From an uncultured Bacteroidales bacterium (GTDB lineage Bacteria; Bacteroidota; Bacteroidia; Bacteroidales; Bacteroidaceae), in contig CACZCZ010000020.1 in NCBI GenBank assembly GCA_902779845.1, positions 1 to 64,000 of the forward strand: a stretch of DNA of 64,000 nt. Direction: 5' to 3'. Below, one piece after another: positions 34,404-42,599 of this stretch (its first letter is position 1; the number at the start of each line of letters is the position of its first letter). Under the pieces are notes generated by a model. That model had not been told where the DNA came from. It saw only the letters and a program-made list of their open reading frames with translations, and ran no database searches. Made by a program: the position numbers and the translations under genes.

Positions 34404-36074
34404 ATGAATACCAAGTACATCTTCGTCACGGGCGGCGTCGTTTCCTCGTTGGGAAAAGGCATCATCTCGGCCAGCATCGGAAAGCTGCTGCTGGCACGCG
34501 GCTACAAAGTCACGATCCAGAAGTTTGATCCTTACATCAACATAGATCCGGGGACGCTGAATCCCTACGAGCACGGCGAATGCTACGTGACTGAAGATGG
34601 CATGGAGACCGACTTGGACCTCGGTCACTATGAGCGCTTCACGGGAATCCGAACCACACGTGACAACAGCATCACCACGGGCCGGATCTACAAGACAGTC
34701 ATCGACCGCGAGCGGCATGGCGACTACCTGGGCAAGACGATTCAGGTGGTGCCGCATATCACGGACGAGATCAAGAGGAGAATGCTGAGAGAGGAGGCCA
34801 CTTTTGATTTTGTCATCACCGAGGTCGGCGGCACGATCGGCGACATAGAGAGTGCACCATTCATGGAAGCTATACGTCAGCTAAGATGGGAACTGGGCAG
34901 AAATGCCGTGTGTGTGCACCTAACCTACGTGCCTTATCTGAAGGCTGCTGACGAGCTGAAGACAAAACCCACCCAGCACTCGGTGAAGGAGCTGCAGAGC
35001 ATGGGTATCCAACCCGACATTCTTGTTCTCCGTACAGAACGCCACCTCGACGACACGATGCGCTTGAAGGTGGCATCGTTCTGCAATGTTGATTTGGAGT
35101 GCGTGGTGCAGAGCGAAGATATGCCCAGCATCTATGAGGTGCCGGTGAACATGCAACGACAGGGCCTCGACGCCGCCATCCTGCGCAAAATAGGCATCCC
35201 CGTGGGCGAAACGCCGGCCATGAAACCTTGGCACGATTTTCTCGAGAAGCAGCGCAATGCCTCCAGAGAAGTGCACATCGGTCTCGTTGGCAAGTACGAC
35301 CTGCAAGATGCCTACAAAAGTATTCGCGAGAGCTTGAATCTGGCTGGAATCTACAACGATGTCAAAACAAAAATCCATTTTGTCAACAGTCAGGATTTGA
35401 CGACTGATAACGTCGCCGCACAGCTGAACGGCATGGCCGGCATTATCATCTGTCCGGGCTTCGGCCAGCGCGGCATCGAGGGAAAGATTATCGCCGCCGA
35501 ATACACACGCAGCCACGATATCCCCACCTTCGGCATCTGTCTGGGGATGCAGATGATGGTGATTGAGTTCGCACGAAATGTGCTGGGATATAAGGATGCA
35601 ACGAGTAGAGAAAGCCTCACCCCCGACCCCTCTCCAAAGGGCGAGGGGAGTGATTACCATTGCGTGATAGACCTAATGGAGGAGCAGAAGAATATCACGC
35701 AGATGGGTGGAACCATGCGATTGGGCGCATACGATTGTGAGCTGAAAGAAGGCAGCAAGACTTTTGAAGCATATTCGCAGGCAAAACTATCTACTCCCCT
35801 CGCCCTTCGGAGAGGGGTCGGGGGTGAGGCTGTCATTAGTGAGCGCCACCGCCATCGCTATGAGTTCAACAATCAATACCGCGACGAGTACGAAGCGGCA
35901 GGTATGAAATGCGTGGGTATCAACCCTGACGCGGATCTCGTGGAGATTGTGGAGATACCCGAGAAGCGCTGGTATATCGGCACACAGTTCCATCCCGAAT
36001 ACTCCTCTACGGTGCTGCATCCGCATCCCCTGTTCATGTCATTCATAAAAGCCTGCATCGATGGTAAATCGTAA
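34404..36074 (+). CDS. pyrG: CTP synthase with element insertions
   Basis: Aminates UTP to CTP with glutamine and ATP. N-terminal synthetase domain (YIFVTGGVVSSLGKGIISAS, FDPYINIDPGTLNPYEHGE) to about residue 270, then the glutaminase domain with Cys in FGICLGMQMMVIEFARN and the His/Glu region FHPEYSS. At 556 residues it exceeds the usual 535-545 because two 36-bp elements are read in frame, [12 protein letters not shown] before VIDLMEEQKNITQMGGTMRL and [14 protein letters not shown] before ISERHRHRYEFNN. Both sit at loop positions of the glutaminase domain. The stop codon is formed within an AT-rich repeat (GGTAAATCGTAA). It starts 5 bp after the barrel gene. Confidence 0.96.
   Translation: MNTKYIFVTGGVVSSLGKGIISASIGKLLLARGYKVTIQKFDPYINIDPGTLNPYEHGECYVTEDGMETDLDLGHYERFTGIRTTRDNSITTGRIYKTVIDRERHGDYLGKTIQVVPHITDEIKRRMLREEATFDFVITEVGGTIGDIESAPFMEAIRQLRWELGRNAVCVHLTYVPYLKAADELKTKPTQHSVKELQSMGIQPDILVLRTERHLDDTMRLKVASFCNVDLECVVQSEDMPSIYEVPVNMQRQGLDAAILRKIGIPVGETPAMKPWHDFLEKQRNASREVHIGLVGKYDLQDAYKSIRESLNLAGIYNDVKTKIHFVNSQDLTTDNVAAQLNGMAGIIICPGFGQRGIEGKIIAAEYTRSHDIPTFGICLGMQMMVIEFARNVLGYKDATSRESLTPDPSPKGEGSDYHCVIDLMEEQKNITQMGGTMRLGAYDCELKEGSKTFEAYSQAKLSTPLALRRGVGGEAVISERHRHRYEFNNQYRDEYEAAGMKCVGINPDADLVEIVEIPEKRWYIGTQFHPEYSSTVLHPHPLFMSFIKACIDGKS
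35616..35651 (+). repeat. 36-bp palindromic element, first half of pyrG pair
   Basis: Read as [12 protein letters not shown], followed by GATTACC. Same order as in gltB and dapF although pyrG lies on the other strand. Confidence 0.88.
35793..35828 (-). repeat. 36-bp palindromic element, second half of pyrG pair
   Basis: Read as [14 protein letters not shown], preceded by AAACTATCTACT. 141 bp of normal pyrG sequence lie between the halves. Confidence 0.88.
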
Positions 36075-36117
36075 AATCGTCAAATCGTCAAATTGTCAAA
36101 TTAAAAGGATTGTCAAA
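36061..36117. repeat. AT-rich repeat spanning the pyrG stop and purF leader
   Basis: Several units related to AAATCGTAAAATCGTCAAAT. It provides the TAA of pyrG and an AAAAGGAT that could act as ribosome site for purF. The same string begins the symporter gene at 3769. Confidence 0.7.
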
Positions 36118-36121
36118 TGAG

Positions 36122-38146
36122 ATGGTGGAACAGTTGAAGCATGAATGTGGTGTGGCGCTGGTGCGTCTGCTGAAGCCGCAGAGCTACTACGAACAGAAGT
36201 ACGGCACGCAGTCGTACGGCCTGAACAAGCTCTATCTGATGATGGAGAAGCAGCACAACCGCGGTCAGGAGGGTGCGGGCATTGCTTGTGTGAACATGCA
36301 TGCGCCTGTCGGCACGGAGTATATGTTCCGTGAGAGGGCGCAGGGGAAAGATGCTATCACGGAGATCTTCGAAAGGTTAAGACCCACCCCCGACCTGACC
36401 CGTCCTCAGCAGAGGAGTTCTGCTTCGGTCGCTCAGGGCGGCTTGACATTCAGTCAACCCGTTGATTCCTTCGCTACCCGTGAGGGAGGGGAGAGCTGGC
36501 GCGCAGCAAGCGAACGTAGTGAGGTCCCCTCCATTACGGGAGGGGTGCCCGAAGGGCGAGGTGGGTCTGGTTGGGAGGGGGCCTCTCTTTTCATGGGTCA
36601 TCTCCGCTATTCCACAACGGGCAAGAACGGCCTACAGTATGTTCACCCCTTCCTGCGCCGCAACAACTGGCGTGCGAAGAACCTCTGTCTGTGCGGCAAC
36701 TTCAACATGACGAACATCGAAGAAATCTTCGAGAAGATTGTGCAGCAGGGCCAGTCGCCGCGCGTTTACAGCGACTCGTACATCACGTTGGAGTGGATGG
36801 GTCACCGTCTGGACCGCGAGGTGGAACGCTGCTTCGTGGAAGCGAAGGAGCTGGGGTTGGAAGGAACGGATATCACACGCTACATTGAGGATCACGTGCA
36901 GATGGCGAATGTGCTGCGAACGACGATGGCCGACTACGACGGCGGCTACGTGATGTGCGGCATGACGGGCAGCGGCGAGATGTTTGCCATGCGAGATCCC
37001 TGGGGAATACGTCCCGCATTCTGGTACAGGGACGACGAGGTGGTGGCCGTGGCCAGCGAACGCGCTGTGCTGCAGACGACCTTCGATCTTCAAGTAGATG
37101 ACGTGCAGGAGCTCTTCGCCGGTCAGGCGCTGATTGTCCACAAGGACGGCACGAGCCGTCTGGAGCAGATTATCGGGAAGAAGGCTAACAGCGCTTGTAG
37201 CTTTGAACGAATCTATTTCAGTCGTGGCAACGATTACGACATCTATCACGAACGCAAACAACTGGGCCAGCAACTTACGGAACCCATTCTGAAAGCCATC
37301 GACGGCGACACCGAACACACCGTATTCTCCTTCATCCCCAACACCGCCGAGGTAGCCTTCTACGGCATGATGGAAGGTCTGCGCAGCAAAGGCCTCAGCG
37401 TTCGCAGCGAGAAGGTAGCATGGAAGGACATCAAGCTGCGCACCTTCATCACCGAGGCCGGTTCGCGCAACGACCTCGCCTCGCACGTCTATGACATCAC
37501 ATACGGTTCCCTGCGACCTTACGTGGACAACCTCGTCATCATCGACGACAGCATTGTCCGCGGCACGACCCTGAAGGAGAGCATCTTCAAGATCCTCGAC
37601 CGCCTGCATCCCAAGAAGATCGTCATGGTCAGCAGCTCGCCGCAGGTGCGTTATCCTGATTTCTACGGCATTGACATGGCTTGCATTGAAGAGCTCTGCG
37701 CCTTTCGTGCGGCCATGGCGTTGATTAAGGAGCGAGGAATGGAGGAACTGATTGAGGAGGTGTATAGGTTGTGCAAAAACACAGTGGCCCTCCATTCGGC
37801 CCCCGAGGGGGCTACTAATGTTATGCCCACTGTTAACAAAGGTATAGAAGTCCCCTCGGGGACAGTAGAGGGGGCCTCTACCCCTGTTCGTTTATTATAC
37901 AAGCCTTTCACCATAGAAGACATCAACCGCAAGATGGCGGAGATGTTACGTCCGCAAGGCATGAAGGCACCGGTTGAGCTGGTATTCCAGAGCATCGAAG
38001 GACTCCACACAGCTATTCCACATCACAGCGGCGATTGGTATTTCACCGGCCACTACCCGACTTTAGGTGGCATTCGATGCGTTAACAATGCATTTGTCAA
38101 CTATTATGAGCGAATTTATTGCTTTTTATCAAGAAAAAGCGATTAG
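36122..38146 (+). CDS. purF: Amidophosphoribosyltransferase with insertions
   Basis: First enzyme of purine synthesis, making phosphoribosylamine from PRPP and glutamine. The Bacteroidales-type protein starts MVEQLKHECGVALVRLLKP; the Cys after a short propeptide is the glutaminase nucleophile. The PRPP motif is VIIDDSIVRGTTLK, and CSFERIYFSRG is also seen. At 674 residues it carries two foreign-looking stretches: residues about 87-150, coded by a composite palindromic insertion (36381-36567), and about 557-592, coded by elements at 37785-37895. Conserved blocks on both sides (EKQHNRGQEGAG, MGHLRYSTTGKNGLQYVHPF) are intact. ATG 36122 was preferred to a TTG four codons upstream. Confidence 0.93.
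   Translation: MVEQLKHECGVALVRLLKPQSYYEQKYGTQSYGLNKLYLMMEKQHNRGQEGAGIACVNMHAPVGTEYMFRERAQGKDAITEIFERLRPTPDLTRPQQRSSASVAQGGLTFSQPVDSFATREGGESWRAASERSEVPSITGGVPEGRGGSGWEGASLFMGHLRYSTTGKNGLQYVHPFLRRNNWRAKNLCLCGNFNMTNIEEIFEKIVQQGQSPRVYSDSYITLEWMGHRLDREVERCFVEAKELGLEGTDITRYIEDHVQMANVLRTTMADYDGGYVMCGMTGSGEMFAMRDPWGIRPAFWYRDDEVVAVASERAVLQTTFDLQVDDVQELFAGQALIVHKDGTSRLEQIIGKKANSACSFERIYFSRGNDYDIYHERKQLGQQLTEPILKAIDGDTEHTVFSFIPNTAEVAFYGMMEGLRSKGLSVRSEKVAWKDIKLRTFITEAGSRNDLASHVYDITYGSLRPYVDNLVIIDDSIVRGTTLKESIFKILDRLHPKKIVMVSSSPQVRYPDFYGIDMACIEELCAFRAAMALIKERGMEELIEEVYRLCKNTVALHSAPEGATNVMPTVNKGIEVPSGTVEGASTPVRLLYKPFTIEDINRKMAEMLRPQGMKAPVELVFQSIEGLHTAIPHHSGDWYFTGHYPTLGGIRCVNNAFVNYYERIYCFLSRKSD
36381..36567. 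repeat. Composite palindromic insertion inside purF
   Basis: About 187 bp bounded by GACCCACC and its complement GGTGGGTC. Inside, CCCGTGAGGGAGGGGA (around 36476) faces TCCCCTCCATTACGGG (around 36524), 14 of 16 pairing. It is read in frame through its whole length. Confidence 0.75.
37785..37895. repeat. Second GC-rich element pair inside purF
   Basis: GGCCCTCCATTCGGCCCCCG near the left end and GTAGAGGGGGCCTC near the right end, with inner CCCCGAGGGG and CCCCTCGGGG hairpins. Translated as a Pro/Gly-rich linker (HSAPEGATN, EVPSGTVEGAST). Confidence 0.65.
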
Positions 38147-38170
38147 ATATAACAATTTGCACGCAAAATA

Positions 38171-38202
38171 TTTGTATATAATTACATTTTGCATTACCTT
38201 TG
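38171..38202 (+). promoter_or_regulatory. Bacteroidetes-type promoter of glnN
   Basis: TTTG (38171-38174) and TACCTTTG (38195-38202) with 20 bp between them, 43 bp before the glnN ATG. A good match to the -33/-7 consensus. Confidence 0.8.
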
Positions 38203-38244
38203 CATCAGATTTCTTACTAACAACACAACTCAAACAACGCAATT

Positions 38245-40464
38245 ATGGCAAACGAATTGAGATTTCAGGTTGTCGGCGAGGCTTTCAAGAAAAAGCCACT
38301 CGACTTAGAAGCACCCAGTGAGAGACCTTGCGAGTATTTCGGCAAGAAGGTCTTCAACCGCGAGAAGATGTACAAGTATCTGCCCAAGGAGATTTATCAG
38401 CAGATGATTAACGTCATCGACAACGGCGCTCATCTCGACCGCGCAGTGGCCGATGCGGTAGCTGCTGGGATGATGCAGTGGGCCAAGGAGAACGGTGTCA
38501 CACACTACACACACTGGTTCCAGCCGCTGACCGAAGGTACAGCCGAAAAACACGACAGTTTTATTGAACACGACGGCAAGGGCGGAATGATCGAGGAGTT
38601 CTCTGGCAAGCTGCTGGTGCAGCAGGAACCGGATGCCAGTTCCTTCCCCAGCGGTGGTATTCGTTCCACCTTTGAGGCCCGCGGCTACTCGGCATGGGAC
38701 CCCACAAGCCCCGTCTTCATCATTGATGATACGCTCATTATCCCCACCGTATTTATATCTTATAGCGGCGAATCGCTTGACTACAAGGCTCCCCTACTCC
38801 GTGCCTTGAAAGCGGTGAACGTAGCAGCCACAGAGGTGTGTCACTACTTTGACCCCAGCGTGAAGAAAGTCACCAGCAATCTTGGCTGGGAGCAGGAGTA
38901 TTTCCTTGTGGACGAAGGATTGTATGCCGCCCGTCCTGACCTGTTGCTGACAGGTCGCACACTGATGGGTCACGACTCAGCGAAGAACCAGCAGATGGAC
39001 GACCACTACTTCGGTTCCATTCCTGAGCGCGTAGCTGCTTTTATGCGCGACTTGGAGATTCAGGCTTTGGAACTGGGCATCCCCTGCAAGACTCGCCACA
39101 ACGAGGTGGCGCCGAACCAGTTCGAGGTAGCTCCTATCTTTGAGGACACCAACCTCGCCGTGGATCACAATATGTTGCTGATGTCGCTGATGAAGCGCGT
39201 AGCCCGCAAGCATGGTTTCCGCGCCCTGCTGCACGAGAAGCCCTTTGCAGGGATCAACGGTTCGGGTAAGCACAACAACTGGTCACTGAGCACCGACACG
39301 GGCGTGCTGCTCCACGCTCCCGGCAAGACACCCGAAGCCAACCTGCGCTTCGCCGTGTTCATCGTGGAGACGCTGATGGGCGTGTATAAGCACAACGGGC
39401 TGCTGAAGGCCAGCATCATGTCGGCCACCAATGCTCACCGTCTGGGCGCCAACGAGGCTCCTCCTGCCATCATCTCCAGCTTCCTCGGCAAACAGCTCAG
39501 CGAACTCCTCGACCACATCGAGAAAGCCGACAAGGACGACCTGTTCCACATGGACGGCAAGCAGGGCATGAAGATGGATATCCCTGAGATTCCGGAACTG
39601 CTCATCGACAACACCGACCGCAACCGCACCAGCCCCTTCGCCTTCACCGGCAACCGATTCGAGTTCCGTGCCGTGGGTTCCGAGGCCAACTGCGCCAGCG
39701 CGATGCTTACGCTGAACGCTGCCGTGGCTGAGGCACTGACAAGCTTCAAGAAGCGTGTGGATGCCCGCATCGCCGCCATCGCCAAGGACTACGAAGGCTC
39801 AGAGCACAACGCCACCTTCCACGCCATCATCGACATCCTGCGTGAAGACATCAAGACCTGCAAGCCGATCCGCTTCGACGGCAACGGCTACAGCGATGAA
39901 TGGAAGGCGGAAGCTGCCAAGCGCGGCCTCGATGTGGAAACATCCTGCCCGGTCATCTTCGAGCGCTATCTGGACAAGGAGAGCATTGCCATGTTCGAAA
40001 GTATGGGCGTAATGACAAAAAAGGAGCTGGAAGCCCGCAACGAGGTGAAGTGGGAGACCTACACCAAGAAGATTCAGATTGAAGCCCGTGTCCTCGGCGA
40101 CCTCTCCATGAACCACATCATCCCCGTGGCTACACGCTACCAGAGCCAGTTGCTGAGCAACGTCGAAGATATGCGTGCAGTCTTCTCCGCCGACAAGGCC
40201 GACAGCCTCAGCGCCCGCAACCTGAAGCTCATCGAAGAGATTGCCACGCGCACTGCAGCCATCGAGACTAAAGTCGAAGAACTCGTAGCTGCCCGCAAGG
40301 TTGCCAACAAGATTGAGGACGAGCACGAGAAGGCCATTGCCTACCACGACACCATAGCGCCTATGTTTGACATCATCCGCTATCAGATTGACAAACTCGA
40401 ACTCATCGTGGATGATGCCCTTTGGCCTCTGCCCAAGTACCGCGAACTTCTCTTCATCCGATAA
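38245..40464 (+). CDS. glnN: Glutamine synthetase type III
   Basis: ATP-dependent ligation of ammonia to glutamate. The 739-residue length and sequence are those of the GSIII family found in Bacteroides and Prevotella: THYTHWFQPLTEGTAEKHDS, GGIRSTFEARGYSAWDP, GWEQEYFLVD, AVDHNMLLMSLMKRVA, FAGINGSGKHNNWS and NRTSPFAFTGNRFEFRAVGS contain the metal- and nucleotide-binding residues. It has its own promoter and a strong terminator, so it can be controlled apart from pyrG-purF. With glnK-amtB and gltBD it completes ammonia assimilation in this stretch. Confidence 0.97.
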   Translation: MANELRFQVVGEAFKKKPLDLEAPSERPCEYFGKKVFNREKMYKYLPKEIYQQMINVIDNGAHLDRAVADAVAAGMMQWAKENGVTHYTHWFQPLTEGTAEKHDSFIEHDGKGGMIEEFSGKLLVQQEPDASSFPSGGIRSTFEARGYSAWDPTSPVFIIDDTLIIPTVFISYSGESLDYKAPLLRALKAVNVAATEVCHYFDPSVKKVTSNLGWEQEYFLVDEGLYAARPDLLLTGRTLMGHDSAKNQQMDDHYFGSIPERVAAFMRDLEIQALELGIPCKTRHNEVAPNQFEVAPIFEDTNLAVDHNMLLMSLMKRVARKHGFRALLHEKPFAGINGSGKHNNWSLSTDTGVLLHAPGKTPEANLRFAVFIVETLMGVYKHNGLLKASIMSATNAHRLGANEAPPAIISSFLGKQLSELLDHIEKADKDDLFHMDGKQGMKMDIPEIPELLIDNTDRNRTSPFAFTGNRFEFRAVGSEANCASAMLTLNAAVAEALTSFKKRVDARIAAIAKDYEGSEHNATFHAIIDILREDIKTCKPIRFDGNGYSDEWKAEAAKRGLDVETSCPVIFERYLDKESIAMFESMGVMTKKELEARNEVKWETYTKKIQIEARVLGDLSMNHIIPVATRYQSQLLSNVEDMRAVFSADKADSLSARNLKLIEEIATRTAAIETKVEELVAARKVANKIEDEHEKAIAYHDTIAPMFDIIRYQIDKLELIVDDALWPLPKYRELLFIR

Positions 40465-40487
40465 AAATCCTTTATCCACCCTTCCCA

Positions 40488-40523
40488 CAGGCCGTCAAGA
40501 TTCCCCTTGACGGCCTGCTTTTT
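40488..40523 (+). terminator. Rho-independent terminator of glnN
   Basis: Perfect 12-bp stem CAGGCCGTCAAG / CTTGACGGCCTG with a 6-nt loop, followed by CTTTTT and soon a longer T-run. It lies 23 bp after the glnN stop. Confidence 0.93.
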
Positions 40524-40567
40524 GTAATTTTTTTCGAAAAAACCGTGGCTGAATCAAAAAGATATCG

Positions 40568-40575
40568 TACTTTTG
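40568..40575 (+). promoter_or_regulatory. -7 box before the ComEA-like gene
   Basis: TACTTTTG matches TAnnTTTG and lies 33 bp before the ATG at 40609. No clear -33 box. Confidence 0.6.
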
Positions 40576-40608
40576 CCGAGACTAACCATCAAACAAAAGA
40601 AAAAGGAT

Positions 40609-41550
40609 ATGGGTCTGAGACGTTCCGATCGCAGGATTCTGTTGCTGCTTTTCGCCGTCCTCCTGGCGGTGTGGAGCGGCGTTCTGCTTGACCGCTGGCT
40701 GCTGCGCCCAAGCGCTGTTCCCATACAGACGCTGAACGAGGTGGCAATGGAAACGCTTGCGGAACAACGGATGGGCGACAGCAGGATATCGACAGAGAAC
40801 GCGCGCGCTTCTTCCGATGACGACGAAGAGATGCCACCTCAAACCGAGACCTTTGCCTTCGACCCCAACACCGCAGACTCTTGCGCCTTGATTCGTTTAG
40901 GGCTGCCCAGCTGGCAGGTGAAGGGAATCTTAAAGTATCGTGCTATGGGCGGACGCTACCACCGCGCCGAGGATTTCAAGCGGGTGCCGGGTATGACGCC
41001 AGAAGTTTACGAGCGTCTGGCACCGTTCATCACCATCGGACGAGCCTTCCGCTACTATGACAAAAGCGAGCTCGACGCTGACAACGCGCTGCGTAAGGAA
41101 GACAACCAGCAGCTACGTGACTCGCTGGCCTCCCCACCCCGCCCAGAGAAATTCAAGGAGCTGACTGCCGTAGATCTCAATGCTGCCGACACCACACTGC
41201 TGAAACGCATCCCAGGCATTGCTTCCTACCGTGCTCGTCAGATTGTCCGCTACCGCGAGAAGTTGGGAGGATATGTGAACACAGAACAGCTGTCTGAAAT
41301 TGAACGTCTGCCCGCAGCAGAACTCTCACAGTGGTTCTTTGTGACTCCCAACAGCCATCGCCGCATCAACGTGAACACAGCTACCTTAGCCGAGATGGGC
41401 CGCCACCCCTATATGGGTTTTGCCAGGGCGCACGCCATTGAGTCCTACCGCAAAGCCCATGGCAGCATCAAGAGCATCAATGAGCTACGCCTGCTCCCCG
41501 ATTTCACCGATAGAGCCATCGCTCGACTTCAACCTTATCTCACTTATTGA
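40609..41550 (+). CDS. ComEA-like helix-hairpin-helix protein
   Basis: A 313-residue protein with one N-terminal membrane segment (ILLLLFAVLLAVWSGVLL, residues about 10-28) and at least three helix-hairpin-helix repeats in the periplasmic part: FDPNTADSCALIRLGLPSW, VDLNAADTTLLKRIPGIASY and INVNTATLAEMGRHPYMGF. Such proteins bind DNA; a role in DNA uptake is inferred from ComEA. ATG 40609 follows AAAAAGGAT at proper spacing and was preferred to an upstream TTG. It stands alone between glnN and the convergent cobalamin genes. Confidence 0.85.
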   Translation: MGLRRSDRRILLLLFAVLLAVWSGVLLDRWLLRPSAVPIQTLNEVAMETLAEQRMGDSRISTENARASSDDDEEMPPQTETFAFDPNTADSCALIRLGLPSWQVKGILKYRAMGGRYHRAEDFKRVPGMTPEVYERLAPFITIGRAFRYYDKSELDADNALRKEDNQQLRDSLASPPRPEKFKELTAVDLNAADTTLLKRIPGIASYRARQIVRYREKLGGYVNTEQLSEIERLPAAELSQWFFVTPNSHRRINVNTATLAEMGRHPYMGFARAHAIESYRKAHGSIKSINELRLLPDFTDRAIARLQPYLTY

Positions 41551-41568
41551 GAAGGCTGCATTTCAGAA

Positions 41569-41603
41569 GAGCAAGGTCTTCGGGCGACAAGAGCAAGGTC
41601 TTC
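41569..41603. repeat. Direct repeat with 22-bp spacing
   Basis: GAGCAAGGTCTTC occurs at 41569 and again at 41591, exactly 22 bp apart, in the gap between the ComEA-like gene and cbiB. Confidence 0.6.
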
Positions 41604-41627
41604 AGAATGGAGCCAGGAAGAGTTGAT

Positions 41628-42578
41628 TCAGATAGCGACGGCGAAAGCGGTGAGGACGACGGCCAGAACCTCAACGAGGAAACAGACACGGAGGCTGGTG
41701 TGGAGGTCGGCTGTGGTCAGGGGGCGGGGATTGTCGCCAATATAGGGTTTCACAACTGCCTCCCCAAAATAGTCATGAGTGCCGCCAAACCTGCAGTCGA
41801 GGATTCCTGCCAACGCTGCCTCTGGAAAGCCGCTGTTAGGGGAAGCATGGTGACGTCCGTATTTCTTCACAAAGGTCAGATTGGACATTCGTAAAGAACT
41901 AGAAACAATTAAGAAAGCTGTAAGACGGGCTGGGATGAAGTTGGCAACATCATCGATGCGGGCCGCCCAGCAGCCAAAGTCACGATAGCGTTCGGTGCGA
42001 TAACCAATCATAGAGTCGAGGGTGTTAATCATCTTGTAGGTGAGCATCCCCGGTACGCCGAGGAGGGCGTACCAGAAGAGGGGCGCCACAACACCGTCGC
42101 TGAGGTTCTCGGCCAATGTCTCAAGGGCTGCAGTACGCACTTCTTGTGCAGTGAGGTGAGCAGTGTCGCGACCCACGATACGGGCCACCTGACGACGGCC
42201 TTCATCCAGCGAACGGTCAAGGGCGAGGAATACATCGCGAACCTCGCGACGGAGGGTGTGGCCGGCGAGACAGAAAAAGACCAAGAGGATGGAAAGGCCC
42301 CCTTCCACTACCCCTCCTCCTTCAGGGAGAAGGGCAATGTCTATCAGCGGTATCAGTTTGTTAAGGAGGAGCCACGTGAGCGCAAAGACAAGGATGATGG
42401 TGATGAGGGCAAAAAGAGCGCCCTTCAGCTTACGACGAGAACCGTGATTCAAGCGATGCTCCCAAAAACCAATCCACTTACCGAACGCCACTATGGGGTG
42501 CGGCAGCCAGGCGGGGTCACCGAAGAGGAGGTCAAGGAACCAGCCACAGAGAAGGGCGATGATGGAAACACTGAACAT
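41628..42578 (-). CDS. cbiB: Adenosylcobinamide-phosphate synthase
   Basis: Membrane enzyme that joins adenosylcobyric acid to aminopropanol phosphate. The 316-residue protein has several hydrophobic helices and the family motifs FLDLLFGDPAWLPHPIVAFG at the start, AENLSDGVVAPLFWYALLG and MINTLDSMIGYRTERYRDFG in the middle, and PYIGDNPRPLTTADL near the end. It is the last gene of the leftward cobalamin cluster and follows the cobD aminotransferase-like gene by 21 bp. The homolog is called cobD in aerobic-pathway naming. Confidence 0.95.
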   Translation of the reverse strand: MFSVSIIALLCGWFLDLLFGDPAWLPHPIVAFGKWIGFWEHRLNHGSRRKLKGALFALITIILVFALTWLLLNKLIPLIDIALLPEGGGVVEGGLSILLVFFCLAGHTLRREVRDVFLALDRSLDEGRRQVARIVGRDTAHLTAQEVRTAALETLAENLSDGVVAPLFWYALLGVPGMLTYKMINTLDSMIGYRTERYRDFGCWAARIDDVANFIPARLTAFLIVSSSLRMSNLTFVKKYGRHHASPNSGFPEAALAGILDCRFGGTHDYFGEAVVKPYIGDNPRPLTTADLHTSLRVCFLVEVLAVVLTAFAVAI

Positions 42579-42599
42579 TGAACTTTGAATAATTGAGAC

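Noticed and set aside
24738-35828. [12 protein letters not shown] as a shared protein motif or linker domain
   Set aside because: The same DNA occurs in both orientations, giving two unrelated peptides, so the unit is DNA and not protein.
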